Numbered from the stretch's first letter, positions 25,959 through 35,923 are shown. The stretch is DNA of 64,000 nucleotides from Solibacillus sp. FSL K6-1523 (GCF_038005225.1 NZ_JBBOSU010000001.1:1352001-1416000), one strand, 5' to 3'. The notes: generated by a model from the letters alone, not told the origin. Numbers and translations: made by a program.

Positions 25959-27242
25959 ATGAGAAACTTTTCGTATTTATTAGGTTTATTCGTTGTCATA
26001 TTAGCATTTGTTGCATATGATTTATACGATAAAAATAAGCAACTCGAACGTAGCGTGCATGCAGCTTATACGAACGATTTATCTACTGCAACGGAAAAAT
26101 TAACTGCACTGCATCGATCTGTTTCACAGTCTTTACTGTTTCAAGATGAGCGCGCATTAACGACAGAGCTAGATAATATTTGGCGGATTAGTGGTGAATT
26201 AAGAAAGTCAGTATCCAATTTACCATTACAAGATGAGGTCCAAACACAATGGATGCGTTATTTAGGGCGGATTGGAAACGCAGCGAAATTGACAGCAGAT
26301 AGTGGAGATTTCAATAGTTGGAAAGCTACAATGGAACCCGTTTCAGCCAATTTGAATGCATTTGCCGAAGAGTGGAATGTGGCAACCGTTTCATTTTATG
26401 AAAATAACGGGGATTTTAATAAATGGCCAGCCAATAAGGCGATGGAAATTAAAGATTCACCATTTTTAGGGGCATCCAAGCAACTCAAATCCTATAACGA
26501 AACGGATTTCCCGTTAACGGCAAGTGAGTCCGATTACGAAAAGAAACGTGATTTGGAGCATTTATCGGATCAACCAATTACGAAAAAACAAGCGATAGAA
26601 CAATTCAAAAAATATTTCCCAGAAATTTCGGATGCAGCGATTACCGTAACAAAGAGTAGAGATGATGCGCCGTATCCTTTCTATCATATTCAATTTATTC
26701 GAGGGACGAGAATTGGCTATGCGGATATTACAGAAAAAGGAGGGCATCTATTATCCTTCTTAATGGAAAGACCTGTTGCAAAAAGTGCATTGTCGCATGA
26801 AGAAATACTTAGTACTGCAAAAGGTTTCATGAAAAAAGTAGGCTATGAAGATGTTGAATTATCTGAATCCCGTGAAAATCATGAAGCGTGGCATTTAGTA
26901 TTTACACGCGTCTATGGTGAAGATAAGGCGCTTGTTTATCCAGACAGCATTCAACTAAAAATAGCTAAGGATAATGCGGAAATATTAGGTATTAATGCGA
27001 TGGAATATGTTCAAGAAGAAAAGATTCCACAACAAGCAACACTTCCAATTAATTGGGATGATTTTTTTGCTAACAATGTTAAAGTTGAGGAAGTAAAAAA
27101 TATTTATACAGCAGATAATACATTTACACTCCGTAAATGCTATGAAGTCATTGCTCGAATCGATAATAACTTCCAAGACACCTTCCGAATAGTGATTGAT
27201 GCGGAGACGCATAGAGTTATAAAAAATGAAAAAATGCAGTAA
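25959..27242 (+). CDS. ypeB: Germination protein YpeB
   Basis: 427 residues. An N-terminal membrane helix or signal (about 5-22) is followed by a helical region and C-terminal PepSY-like domains (about 205-425, ISDAAITVTKSRDDAPYPFYHIQFIRGTR). In Bacillus, YpeB and SleB depend on each other for stability in the dormant spore. Same operon as sleB (12-bp gap). GGGTGATAG precedes ATG 25959. Confidence 0.93.
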   Translation: MRNFSYLLGLFVVILAFVAYDLYDKNKQLERSVHAAYTNDLSTATEKLTALHRSVSQSLLFQDERALTTELDNIWRISGELRKSVSNLPLQDEVQTQWMRYLGRIGNAAKLTADSGDFNSWKATMEPVSANLNAFAEEWNVATVSFYENNGDFNKWPANKAMEIKDSPFLGASKQLKSYNETDFPLTASESDYEKKRDLEHLSDQPITKKQAIEQFKKYFPEISDAAITVTKSRDDAPYPFYHIQFIRGTRIGYADITEKGGHLLSFLMERPVAKSALSHEEILSTAKGFMKKVGYEDVELSESRENHEAWHLVFTRVYGEDKALVYPDSIQLKIAKDNAEILGINAMEYVQEEKIPQQATLPINWDDFFANNVKVEEVKNIYTADNTFTLRKCYEVIARIDNNFQDTFRIVIDAETHRVIKNEKMQ

Positions 27243-27334
27243 ATTCTCTGGAAAAAGTATGAGGAGATAGTAGCTAATTTTATTGTACCATGCGATAATA
27301 GCACTATTAATCTTTATTGTACGAGGAGAATAAG

Positions 27335-27988
27335 ATGGAACTAAAAATAGGTACTCATTTGACATTAGAACCAATTTATACTGAACTTGTAGAAAAGTTT
27401 CGTTGTCGAATTGTGGAGCAACAAGATAATGTAATTTTTATTGATTATCCAGTAAATGTACTAACGAAAAAAATAGCTTTTTTAGTTGATGGAGCGCAAT
27501 TTCGAGTGACTTTTAGTACGGACTCGAAAGAAAATTATGCATTTAATACAGAAGTTCTTGGTCGTAAAGCGGGCAATGTGCAAATGATTATGCTCTCACT
27601 CCCACCTAAAGAAGGATTTCTTAAGGTTCAACGAAGAGAATATGTACGGATTGAAACACCTGTGGATGTAGCGATTGAATTTAATAATCAATTTTATCAA
27701 TTCGTAGCGGAAGACATTAGCGCAGGTGGTACAGCGATTCATATTAAATCCCCCGTTGGATTTGATGAAGGCGATCGAGTAAAAATGGTTGTTGTCCTGC
27801 CATTTACAAATGGTGACGTGAGTTATGTAGAAACAGATGCCATCATTGTGCGTATTTTTGACAGAGATGAGATTCGAATCGCTTCTGTCCATTTTACGGA
27901 TACCGATGATGTGGATCAGCAACATATTGTCCGCTTTTGTTTTGAACGTCAATTACTATTCCGCAAAAAAGAATTGAATGAAATATAA
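27335..27988 (+). CDS. motI: PilZ c-di-GMP receptor MotI (YpfA/DgrA)
   Basis: 217 residues, the same length as the B. subtilis protein as I recall it. An N-terminal YcgR-like domain (about 1-95) leads to a PilZ domain (about 100-210) with both ligand motifs: QRREYVR and DISAGG. Bound to c-di-GMP it disengages the flagellar motor in B. subtilis. ATG 27335 is 7 bases after GAGGAGA; the upstream TTG at 27317 overlaps no binding site. cheR in this window supports a motile organism. Confidence 0.92.
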   Translation: MELKIGTHLTLEPIYTELVEKFRCRIVEQQDNVIFIDYPVNVLTKKIAFLVDGAQFRVTFSTDSKENYAFNTEVLGRKAGNVQMIMLSLPPKEGFLKVQRREYVRIETPVDVAIEFNNQFYQFVAEDISAGGTAIHIKSPVGFDEGDRVKMVVVLPFTNGDVSYVETDAIIVRIFDRDEIRIASVHFTDTDDVDQQHIVRFCFERQLLFRKKELNEI

Positions 27989-27992
27989 TGTA

Positions 27993-28020
27993 AACCGCCA
28001 TAAAAAAATGGCGGTTTTTT
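27993..28020 (+). terminator. Rho-independent terminator of motI
   Basis: AACCGCCAT (27993-28001) pairs perfectly with ATGGCGGTT (28008-28016), then T run. Confidence 0.9.
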
Positions 28021-28109
28021 CAATGGGATGAGTGAAGGTAACCTCTGCAATGTGCATGAAAAGTCAAAGCAGATTATGATACAATATATACGGAAAGTAG
28101 GGATTATTT

Positions 28110-28784
28110 ATGATAAAAAAAATTCAAATTGCAATCGATGGGCCAGCAGGTGCAGGTAAAAGTACAATCGCAAAAATCGTCGCTGAAGCATTGAACTTTA
28201 CTTATATCGATACAGGGGCAATGTACCGTGCAGTTACGTATAAAGGAATAAATGAAAACATACAATTAGATGACGCGGTAGCTCTTGAAAAAATGCTGCG
28301 CACAACAATAATTACATTAAAGCCTTCAGCACAAGGACAACTTGTATTTGTTGATGGTGAAAATGTTTCTGAAGCAATACGTTCAAACGAAGTTACATCC
28401 AATGTTTCACAAGTTGCAGCCCATGCGAATATTCGTGAGATTTTAGTAGCTATGCAACAACAACTTGCTGCAAATGGTGGAGTTGTTATGGATGGTCGAG
28501 ACATCGCAACACATGTTTTGAAGGAGGCAGAGTTAAAAATATTTATGTCTGCAACGGTTGAAGAACGCGCACAACGTCGTTATTTGGATAATCAACGTCG
28601 CGGGATTGCTTCTACAATCGAATCATTGCAAGAAGAAATTGCACGACGAGACAAGTTAGATAGTGAGCGTGAAGCGTCACCGTTAATTCAAGCTGAAGAT
28701 GCCTTGTTTTTAGATACGACTAATTTAACGATTGACGAAGCAGCGCAAGCAATTTTAAAATTGGCTCATGAAAAAAAATTTTAA
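28110..28784 (+). CDS. cmk: Cytidylate kinase
   Basis: 224 residues. The P-loop is IDGPAGAGKST near the N-terminus, followed by DTGAMYRAVTYKGI and the nucleoside-binding MDGRDIATHVLKEAELKIFM; the lid is ERAQRRYLDNQRRG. It phosphorylates CMP and dCMP with ATP. The order cmk-ypfD-der is that of B. subtilis. Confidence 0.96.
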   Translation: MIKKIQIAIDGPAGAGKSTIAKIVAEALNFTYIDTGAMYRAVTYKGINENIQLDDAVALEKMLRTTIITLKPSAQGQLVFVDGENVSEAIRSNEVTSNVSQVAAHANIREILVAMQQQLAANGGVVMDGRDIATHVLKEAELKIFMSATVEERAQRRYLDNQRRGIASTIESLQEEIARRDKLDSEREASPLIQAEDALFLDTTNLTIDEAAQAILKLAHEKKF

Positions 28785-28889
28785 TTTTTCCCTACATGTA
28801 AAAAAATTCTAAAAATAAAGGGATATTTTTTGTTTTTATCGAACATTTGGAATAAACTAATAAGTGGAATATGCGAAGGAGGGTTACAT

Positions 28890-30029
28890 ATGTCTGAAGA
28901 AATGAATTTAGGGTTAAACCAAGAATTTCGTGAAGGAGATATTGTGAAAGGTGTTGCTGAGCAAGTTGAGGATAAGTCAGTAACAATTTCGATAGAGGGT
29001 GCGCCTTTTAATGGAATTATACCGATTAGCGAACTTTCAAGCTTACACATTGAAAAAGCTTCGGATGCAGTATCGGTAGGAGATACGCTTGAGCTGATGA
29101 TTACAAAGATAGAAGAAAGTAATTTTGTTTTATCGAAACGCAAAGTGGATGCATTACAAGCGTGGGATCAATTAGAAGCAAAACTTGCATCAGGTGAAAT
29201 TTTTGAAGCGGAAGTCAAAGATGTCGTAAAAGGCGGCCTTGTCGTAGATCTAGGTGTGCGCGGCTTCGTACCAGCTTCATTAGTAGAAGATTATTTCGTT
29301 GAAAACTTTGATGATTACAAAGGTAAAACAATGAGTTTTAAAATTACTGAATTAGATAAAGAAAAAGGTCGATTAATTTTATCACACCGTGCCGTTTTGG
29401 AAGAACAAAAATCTTCTAAGAAAAAACAAGTGATTAATTCGATCCAAGAAGGCGATATTTTAACAGGTAAAGTACAGCGTTTAGCGAGTTTTGGTGCATT
29501 TATCGACCTTGGTGGAATTGATGGATTAGTGCATATTTCTCAAGTTGCACATGAGCATGTAGATGATGTATCAGCCGTTTTACATGAAGGACAGGAAGTG
29601 AAAGTAAAAGTGCTTTCTGTAGATCCGTTAAATGAGCGCGTTTCATTATCAATTAAAGATACGTTAGCTGGTCCTTGGATTAATATTGAGGCAAATGCTG
29701 CTAAAGGCTATGTGTTAAATGGTGTAGTAAAGCGTTTAGTAACATTTGGCGCATTTGTTGAAGTGTTCCCAGGTGTAGAAGGGCTTGTGCATATTTCGCA
29801 AATTGCCCATAAGCATATTAATACACCGCATGAAGTTTTAAAAGAAGGACAAGAAGTTGAAGTGAAGGTGCTTGAAGTGAACGAGCAAGAAAAACGTTTA
29901 GCATTAAGCATTAAAGCATTACAAGAGAATCCTGAAAAAGAAGAAGAATTCGAATATGAATTACCAGTTGAAACAACAGGCTTCTCATTTAGTGATGTTA
30001 TTGGAGACCAATTAAAGGGCTTTAAATAA
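28890..30029 (+). CDS. ypfD: S1-domain RNA-binding protein YpfD (RpsA homologue)
   Basis: 379 residues made of four S1 repeats (about 15-85, 100-168, 187-255, 272-341); repeats 3 and 4 carry the typical RLASFGAFIDLGG...GLVHISQ and RLVTFGAFVEVFPGVEGLVHISQ. It is shorter than the six-repeat ribosomal S1 of proteobacteria. The role in Bacillus translation is not settled. ATG 28890 follows AAGGAGGG; the frame extends upstream to 28830 without a binding site. Confidence 0.92.
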   Translation: MSEEMNLGLNQEFREGDIVKGVAEQVEDKSVTISIEGAPFNGIIPISELSSLHIEKASDAVSVGDTLELMITKIEESNFVLSKRKVDALQAWDQLEAKLASGEIFEAEVKDVVKGGLVVDLGVRGFVPASLVEDYFVENFDDYKGKTMSFKITELDKEKGRLILSHRAVLEEQKSSKKKQVINSIQEGDILTGKVQRLASFGAFIDLGGIDGLVHISQVAHEHVDDVSAVLHEGQEVKVKVLSVDPLNERVSLSIKDTLAGPWINIEANAAKGYVLNGVVKRLVTFGAFVEVFPGVEGLVHISQIAHKHINTPHEVLKEGQEVEVKVLEVNEQEKRLALSIKALQENPEKEEEFEYELPVETTGFSFSDVIGDQLKGFK

Positions 30030-30042
30030 ACAATAATCCAAA

Positions 30043-30083
30043 ACGAATTTAGGAAGGGTAACCTTTTCCTAAATTCGTTTTTT
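30043..30083 (+). terminator. Rho-independent terminator of cmk-ypfD
   Basis: A perfect 13-bp stem (30043-30055 with 30066-30078) is followed by TTTTT. Confidence 0.9.
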
Positions 30084-30168
30084 AGTTTGAATGTTGTGAA
30101 AAAATGATATAACAGACAAATTCGTGTATAATACATAATAGATAAGTGTTTGGAAGGATGAAGTACAG

Positions 30169-31479
30169 ATGACAAAACCAGTAATCGCCATCGTAGGACG
30201 TCCGAACGTAGGTAAATCAACAATTTTTAATCGTATTGTTGGAGAACGTGTATCGATCGTGGAAGATATTCCTGGCGTAACGCGTGACCGTATTTATAGT
30301 TCGGCTGATTGGCTAGCACATGAATTTAATATCATTGATACAGGTGGTATTGAAATAGGAGACGAGCCATTTTTAGAGCAAATTCGTCAGCAAGCAGAAA
30401 TCGCAATTGAAGAAGCAGATGTAATTATATTCTTGACGAATGGTCGTGAAGGTGTAACTGCAGCAGATGAACAAGTGGCAAAAATTTTGTATAAAACGAA
30501 AAAACCAGTCATATTAGGGATCAATAAAATCGACAACCCTGATATGCGTCATATGATTTATGATTTCTATTCTTTAGGTTTCGGAGAGCCTTGGCCAATT
30601 TCTGGTTCACACGGCTTAGGTTTAGGAGACTTGCTTGATGAATGTGCTAAGCATTTCCCACAACAAGATGAAGAACAATATGGGGATGAAACAATTAAAT
30701 TCTCATTAATTGGACGCCCGAATGTAGGGAAATCTTCATTAGTAAACGCATTTTTAGGTCAAGAGCGTGTTATTGTAAGTGATATTCAAGGAACAACACG
30801 TGATGCAATTGACTCACCTTATACGCATGATGACCAAGATTATGTCATCATTGATACAGCAGGTATGCGCAAAAAAGGGAAAGTGTATGAATCAACAGAA
30901 AAGTATTCTGTTTTACGTGCACTTAGAGCGATTGAACGTTCAGATGTTGTTTTAGTTATTTTAAACGCAGACGAAGGCATTCAAGAACAAGATAAAAAAA
31001 TTGCTGGATATGCTCATGAAGCAGGAAAAGCGGTTATTATTGTCGTGAATAAATGGGATGCTATTGAAAAAGACGAAAAAACAATGAACTTCTATACGGA
31101 GCAAATCCGTGAGCACTTCTTATTTTTAGATTATGCACCGATTGTTTTCGTATCAGCTAAAACGAAACAGCGTGTATTAACAATTTTACCAATTATTAAA
31201 CGCGTTAGTGAAAATCATGCGATGCGTATTCAATCATCAATCTTAAATGAAGTGATTGAAGATGCAGTTGCACGTAATCCAGCACCAACAGATAAAGGAC
31301 GCCGCTTACGTATTTACTATGCAACACAAGTTGCGACTAAGCCGCCTACATTTGTTGTCTTTGTAAATGAACCAGAGTTAATGCACTTCTCTTATGTGCG
31401 TTTCTTAGAAAACCGTATTCGCGAAACATTTGATTTCGAAGGTACACCGCTTCGTTTAATTACACGTGCTCGTGACTAA
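30169..31479 (+). CDS. der: Ribosome-assembly GTPase Der (EngA)
   Basis: 436 residues with two tandem G domains. Walker A motifs are [11 protein letters not shown] (about 10) and [11 protein letters not shown] (about 182); G3 motifs are DTGG and DTAGM; G4 motifs are NKID and NKWD. A C-terminal KH-like domain follows (about 355-436). It acts in 50S subunit assembly and is essential in B. subtilis. A TATAAT at 30125-30130 lies about 40 bases before the start. Confidence 0.97.
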   Translation: MTKPVIAIVGRPNVGKSTIFNRIVGERVSIVEDIPGVTRDRIYSSADWLAHEFNIIDTGGIEIGDEPFLEQIRQQAEIAIEEADVIIFLTNGREGVTAADEQVAKILYKTKKPVILGINKIDNPDMRHMIYDFYSLGFGEPWPISGSHGLGLGDLLDECAKHFPQQDEEQYGDETIKFSLIGRPNVGKSSLVNAFLGQERVIVSDIQGTTRDAIDSPYTHDDQDYVIIDTAGMRKKGKVYESTEKYSVLRALRAIERSDVVLVILNADEGIQEQDKKIAGYAHEAGKAVIIVVNKWDAIEKDEKTMNFYTEQIREHFLFLDYAPIVFVSAKTKQRVLTILPIIKRVSENHAMRIQSSILNEVIEDAVARNPAPTDKGRRLRIYYATQVATKPPTFVVFVNEPELMHFSYVRFLENRIRETFDFEGTPLRLITRARD

Positions 31480-31540
31480 TTAATCGAATCCAGAAAGTAT
31501 TAAATCACAAGTAAAATAATATGTCCTTTTTACAGCAGAG

Positions 31541-31573
31541 ACGCTAGTTTATTTCGATGAACTAGCGTTTTTG
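31541..31573 (+). terminator. Rho-independent terminator of der
   Basis: ACGCTAGTT (31541-31549) pairs perfectly with AACTAGCGT (31560-31568), then TTTT. Confidence 0.87.
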
Positions 31574-31627
31574 TACAATAAAGGATCGTACGCGTAAATT
31601 ACAATGGGGAAGTGACGGAGGATAATC

Positions 31628-32644
31628 ATGAAGGAAAATGTAGTAGTATTAGGGGCTGGTTCGTGGGGTACTGCGCTAGCGATTGTTTTGGCGGAAAATG
31701 GCCATGACACATTGATTTGGTCTCATCGCGAGGACCAAGCAAACGAAATTAATGAGCAACAAACAAATAAAAAATATTTGCCTAACACAATCTTACCGCA
31801 AAATTTAGTCGCGACACATGATTTAGAAAAAGCAGCAAAACATGCTACAACAATTGTCATGGCCGTTCCTACAAAAGGAATTCGAGAAGTTTGTGCAAAT
31901 ATATCGCAATTTTTAACGGAAAAAACATTATTTACACATGTATCAAAGGGGATTGAACCCGATTCATTAATGTGTATTTCTGAGATTATGAAGGAAAGCT
32001 TAAAACCCGAAATACTCGGGGATATTGTTGTGCTATCAGGACCTTCTCATGCGGAAGAAGTTGTTTTGCAACATCCTACGACAATTGCTGCAACATGTGA
32101 AAATTTAGAGGCAGCAGAAAAAGTGCAAGATTTATTTATGAATCACTATTTCCGCGTGTACACAAATGATGATGTGATTGGTGTAGAAATTGGTGGCGCG
32201 TTAAAAAATGTTATCGCCTTAGCTGCAGGTATTACGGACGGTCTGCAATACGGTGATAATGCAAAAGCCGCGCTCATTACACGTGGTTTAGCTGAAATTA
32301 CTAGATTAGGTGTTAAAATGGGCGGTAATCCATTTACATTTGCCGGTTTGACAGGTATGGGTGACTTAATTGTGACGTGTACAAGTGTTCATTCGAGAAA
32401 CTGGCGCGCAGGAAATATGCTAGGTAAAGGGATGAAGTTGCCACAAGTGTTAGAAGAAATGGGCATGGTTGTGGAAGGTGTTCGAACAACGAAAGCTGCC
32501 TACCAACTCGCACAAAAATATGACGTTACGATGCCAATTACATCCGCTTTATATGAAGTGCTCTTTAATGATATGGGTCCAAAAGAAGCGGTTGATCAAT
32601 TAATGATTCGAATGAAAAAAAGAGAAATCGATGAAACACAGTAA
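31628..32644 (+). CDS. gpsA: Glycerol-3-phosphate dehydrogenase [NAD(P)+]
   Basis: 338 residues. N-terminal nucleotide site [10 protein letters not shown]; catalytic Lys in [32 protein letters not shown] and [12 protein letters not shown] are family signatures. It makes sn-glycerol 3-phosphate from dihydroxyacetone phosphate for membrane lipids. GACGGAGGA precedes ATG 31628. Confidence 0.96.
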   Translation: MKENVVVLGAGSWGTALAIVLAENGHDTLIWSHREDQANEINEQQTNKKYLPNTILPQNLVATHDLEKAAKHATTIVMAVPTKGIREVCANISQFLTEKTLFTHVSKGIEPDSLMCISEIMKESLKPEILGDIVVLSGPSHAEEVVLQHPTTIAATCENLEAAEKVQDLFMNHYFRVYTNDDVIGVEIGGALKNVIALAAGITDGLQYGDNAKAALITRGLAEITRLGVKMGGNPFTFAGLTGMGDLIVTCTSVHSRNWRAGNMLGKGMKLPQVLEEMGMVVEGVRTTKAAYQLAQKYDVTMPITSALYEVLFNDMGPKEAVDQLMIRMKKREIDETQ

Positions 32645-32697
32645 TTCGAAGTGAAGGTGTCAACTACGCGTAAAAAGATGATTAATTGTCACAATTG

Positions 32698-32721
32698 AGG
32701 AGGTATGCGCGCATACCTCCT
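32698..32721 (+). terminator. Perfect 24-bp palindrome after gpsA, possible terminator
   Basis: The left half AGGAGGTATGCG is mirrored exactly by CGCATACCTCCT. The following T run is weak (TATTCTTTTA). The arms contain the Shine-Dalgarno consensus and its complement. Confidence 0.6.
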
Positions 32722-32795
32722 ATTCTTTTAGTTGTGAAAACGCTATAATTATTAGCGGAAGTGGAAGTAATTAGTTATGAAAGGCGGTTTTATCG

Positions 32796-33062
32796 TTGCA
32801 ACACATATTGCAGTTTATGGATCCTTCGTTTTTAATTTTTGCATCAGCACGTGGTCCTTTAGATGCGATGAGTGCACTTGATGTGATGTGGGTATCATTT
32901 TATTCAATCGGCTTATTGTTATTATCTGTTATTATGATTTCTGCAGTGCGTAAATGGGTACATAATGCGTTATTATCATTTATACTCCGATTGATTGCTT
33001 TCGGAATGTTTTTGATAGGGTCAATACTTATGGTGCTCGTAATCTTTACGTGGCCAAATTAA
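32796..33062 (+). CDS. yphE: YphE-like small membrane protein (DUF2768)
   Basis: 88 residues with two membrane helices (about 30-50 and 62-85). TTG 32796 follows AAAGGCGG by 8 bases. The place between gpsA and the yphF lipoprotein gene, next to spoIVA, is that of yphE in B. subtilis (gene order there is spoIVA-yphF-yphE-gpsA). The first 25 residues, rich in hydrophobic and small side chains, lengthen it relative to the B. subtilis protein, so the true start could be ATG 32811 or later. Function unknown. Confidence 0.75.
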   Translation: MQHILQFMDPSFLIFASARGPLDAMSALDVMWVSFYSIGLLLLSVIMISAVRKWVHNALLSFILRLIAFGMFLIGSILMVLVIFTWPN

Positions 33063-33080
33063 TGATGGAGGAAAAACAAC

Positions 33081-33803
33081 ATGAAATGGTCTAAATTGTG
33101 GCTTATTTTTTCGCTAGCAACAATCATTTTAGTTGGTTGTGGTTCGCCGACTAATTTTGATCAGTCAAGCATGCGTCCCGATGTGGATATGTTAGCAGGC
33201 GTGCAAAGAGCAGTAGATGAATTCCAAAAAGATACGGGTGTTTTACCAATTAAAACACGAGATCAAGATACGGATATTTTCATTAAATATTTAATTGATT
33301 TCGACAAGCTTGTACCGAAATACATAGGTTCACCACCAGCCAATGCGTACGAAAAAGGTGGCATATTCCAATATATGATATGGAACCCAGAGGAAAATCC
33401 AACAGTAAAGCTGGTTGATTTACGTGCCCCTGAACGTATACGCGAAGTTAATATTCGTTTCTCAGCAACGAAATATCCACAGTTTAAGGATAAAGTAATT
33501 GAGCATGTGTATACGATTAATTTTAAAAATATTGGTTATAAAGAAGATATAACCGTTCCAAGCCCATATTCAAATAACGAATTGCCGATTTTAGTCTCTT
33601 CAGAAGGCAACTTGTATGTGGATTATTCAATCGACTTATATCAATACATGCAGGACAATAATATTACTGCGACACCAGGAGAGGACATTCGAGAGCTGTT
33701 AGTGGATGCCTATTCAATCGTTCCTGCCTATTCATTGCCTTACACAGTCGATGAAAATAACGAACCGGTCATTATGTATGATCCGTTGAAAATAGAAGAG
33801 TAA
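33081..33803 (+). CDS. yphF: YphF-like lipoprotein
   Basis: 240 residues. A signal peptide ends in the lipobox LVGC (Cys about residue 20), so the mature protein should be lipid-anchored on the outer face of the membrane. No enzyme motif is seen. The neighbour position upstream of spoIVA matches yphF. GGAGG precedes ATG 33081; it follows yphE by 18 bases, in one transcript. Function unknown. Confidence 0.82.
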   Translation: MKWSKLWLIFSLATIILVGCGSPTNFDQSSMRPDVDMLAGVQRAVDEFQKDTGVLPIKTRDQDTDIFIKYLIDFDKLVPKYIGSPPANAYEKGGIFQYMIWNPEENPTVKLVDLRAPERIREVNIRFSATKYPQFKDKVIEHVYTINFKNIGYKEDITVPSPYSNNELPILVSSEGNLYVDYSIDLYQYMQDNNITATPGEDIRELLVDAYSIVPAYSLPYTVDENNEPVIMYDPLKIEE

Positions 33804-33808
33804 TGCTT

Positions 33809-33842
33809 AAAAGTCTCGTACATATGTTGTGCGAGACTTTTT
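33809..33842 (+). terminator. Rho-independent terminator of yphE-yphF
   Basis: AAAGTCTCG pairs with CGAGACTTT around a TACATATGTTGTG loop, then TT. It abuts the spoIVA promoter. Confidence 0.85.
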
Positions 33843-33870
33843 CATATTTAGTAAGAGGAAAACATATAGT
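33842..33870 (+). promoter_or_regulatory. SigE-type sporulation promoter of spoIVA
   Basis: TCATATT (33842-33848), 14-bp spacer, CATATAGT (33863-33870). It matches the mother-cell SigE consensus KMATATT / CATACAnT at 13 of about 15 positions. It begins right after the yphF terminator. B. subtilis spoIVA is SigE-dependent. Confidence 0.8.
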
Positions 33871-33970
33871 ATTGTTGAGAGTGCTTCAAATTTGAACATC
33901 AAACGAGTTTTTGTGTACGCATATCGGTGTTCATGTAGATTGTGAAGTTTTGGAAAAGGGAGGAACGGCA

Positions 33971-35449
33971 ATTAGCGATCAAATTTTTCAGCAACTCGCG
34001 GAACGAACAAATGGCGATATTTATATTGGGGTAGTAGGACCGGTTCGAGTAGGGAAGTCAACATTTGTTAAAAAGGTCATGGAAGGCGTTATTTTACCGA
34101 ACATTACAAATGCAGATGATCGTATGCGTGCTATGGACGAGTTACCACAAAGCTCTCCTGGACCCGTTATTATGACATCTGAACCAAAATTTGTTCCAGC
34201 TCAAGGGACAACGGTGACGATAGGGGAAAGTGAAATGCCATTCCGCATACGACTTGTCGATTGTGTTGGGTATGTCATCGATGGGGCGAAAGGTTATCAA
34301 GATGAATCTGGCCCGAAATATGTGCATACACCTTGGCATAATGAACCGATTGCATTCCAAGAAGCTGCAAAAATGGGTACCGATAAAGTCATTCGAGATC
34401 ATGCGAATTTAGGGATTGTCGTGACTACGGATGGATCAGTAAATGGTATGAGTCGAGCAGCTGCACAAGTAGCGGAAGAGCAAATTATTGAGCAATTAAC
34501 GGATATCGGGAAGCCTTTTGTTTTAGTGTTAAATAGCTCGATGCCAACCTCTAACGAAACGACCAATCTGCGTAATGCCCTAATTGAGCGCTATGATGTG
34601 CCGGTAATCGCGATTTCAGTCGATAAGATGCAACCAGCAGATGTGGCGTATATTTTACAGGAAGCGTTATTTGAGTTCCCAGTAAATCAAATCGAAGTGG
34701 AGAAGCCGGATTGGTTAGAAATACTCGATGATCATCATGAATTAAATGAAACATTAACATTTGCTATAGAGCAATTGCAGGATGGTTTGATGAAAATTCG
34801 AGATGTGGATTCTGCAAGTGCGATTTTACAACAAATCGATTTTGTTGAAAATTGCAATGTGGAAAGAATGGACCCTGGTTCAGGCGTTGCGACGCTCCGG
34901 GTAACAGTGGATAACGAGACATACAAAAGAGTGTGCCAACAATGGCTGGAAAAACCAGTTGATACGAAAAAAGATTGGTTGTTATTTATAAAGGAAGCTG
35001 CGGAGGCGAAACAAGCTCAGAAAAGATTCCGTGAAGCCATTTCAGATGCGCGAGAGGAAGGTTACGGTGTTACATTACCGGCGATGGATGAATTTGTTCC
35101 GAGTGAACCAGAGTTAATTAAACAAAATAACTTTTTCGGTGTTCGTATGAAGGCAAGCGCACCATCGTATCATATTATTCGTATCGATATGGACGCAGAA
35201 TTTTCACCGCTCATTGGATCTGAATTCCACAGCCAACATTTACTCAAAGATTTACAACATGCATATGACCATGACCGTCAAGCTTTGTGGGAAACACAAT
35301 TATTCGGTACGCCGTTACATGAAGTGTTAACGGAAAGTATCCGCTATAAAATGCAAGTTGTGCCAACAAGTGCAAAAAATAGAATGCGCTTAATGATGGA
35401 ACGAATGGTGAATGAAGGCGAAAAAGGTCTAATTACGTTTATTATTTAG
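33971..35449 (+). CDS. spoIVA: Spore coat morphogenetic ATPase SpoIVA (ATT start proposed)
   Basis: 492 residues if it starts at ATT 33971, the length I recall for B. subtilis SpoIVA. The Walker A motif GPVRVGKST is near residue 23-31 and DCVG is the Walker B-like segment; the C-terminus ends in hydrophobic LITFII, fitting the membrane-facing end that docks on SpoVM. It polymerises on the outer forespore membrane as the coat basement layer. AAGGGAGG ends 7 bases before ATT 33971. In-frame TTG 33950 and GTG 33911 have no binding site and would add 7 or 20 residues. Transcribed from a SigE promoter. Confidence 0.93.
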   Translation: MSDQIFQQLAERTNGDIYIGVVGPVRVGKSTFVKKVMEGVILPNITNADDRMRAMDELPQSSPGPVIMTSEPKFVPAQGTTVTIGESEMPFRIRLVDCVGYVIDGAKGYQDESGPKYVHTPWHNEPIAFQEAAKMGTDKVIRDHANLGIVVTTDGSVNGMSRAAAQVAEEQIIEQLTDIGKPFVLVLNSSMPTSNETTNLRNALIERYDVPVIAISVDKMQPADVAYILQEALFEFPVNQIEVEKPDWLEILDDHHELNETLTFAIEQLQDGLMKIRDVDSASAILQQIDFVENCNVERMDPGSGVATLRVTVDNETYKRVCQQWLEKPVDTKKDWLLFIKEAAEAKQAQKRFREAISDAREEGYGVTLPAMDEFVPSEPELIKQNNFFGVRMKASAPSYHIIRIDMDAEFSPLIGSEFHSQHLLKDLQHAYDHDRQALWETQLFGTPLHEVLTESIRYKMQVVPTSAKNRMRLMMERMVNEGEKGLITFII

Positions 35450-35475
35450 TCAGTAAATGAATTTAAACAATAAAG

Positions 35476-35532
35476 AAAAACGCACAGGACAGTTCACTTT
35501 ATAGGTGAAATGTCCTGTAATTTGTGTTTTTC
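35476..35532 (+). terminator. Rho-independent terminator of spoIVA
   Basis: AAAAACGCACAGGACA pairs with TGTCCTGT plus TTGTGTTTTT with an internal bulge; a T run follows. Confidence 0.8.
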
Positions 35533-35650
35533 CATACAAAATACTAAAATTTAGTTAAAACATGTATGAATACAGTTGCGTCGCGGTTTTCTGTGTGTTA
35601 CTCTTTTTACAGGATTTAGATTCATGACCCTTTGAGAGGAGGTGAATGGT

Positions 35651-35923
35651 GTGAATAAAACAGAATTAGTAAACGCTGTTGCTGAAGCGGCAGGTCTTTC
35701 TAAAAAAGATGCTTCTAAAGCAGTTGAATCTGTATTTGATACAATTCAAGATGCTCTTGCAAAGGGTGACAAAGTACAATTAATCGGTTTTGGTAACTTT
35801 GAAGTTCGTGAACGTGCGGCTCGTAAAGGTCGTAACCCACAAACTGGTATGGAAATCGAAATTGCTGCGAGCAAAGTACCTGCTTTCAAACCAGGTAAAG
35901 CGCTTAAAGACGCTGTAAAATAA
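35651..35923 (+). CDS. hbs: Nucleoid protein HU (HBsu)
   Basis: 90 residues, histone-like DNA-binding dimer. The DNA-binding arm signature [21 protein letters not shown] is seen, with [16 protein letters not shown] at the start. GTG 35651 is chosen: AGAGGAGGTG ends 7-8 bases before it and the N-terminus matches HBsu. The GTG at 35642 lies in the binding site. Transcribed alone with a strong terminator. Confidence 0.97.
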   Translation: MNKTELVNAVAEAAGLSKKDASKAVESVFDTIQDALAKGDKVQLIGFGNFEVRERAARKGRNPQTGMEIEIAASKVPAFKPGKALKDAVK

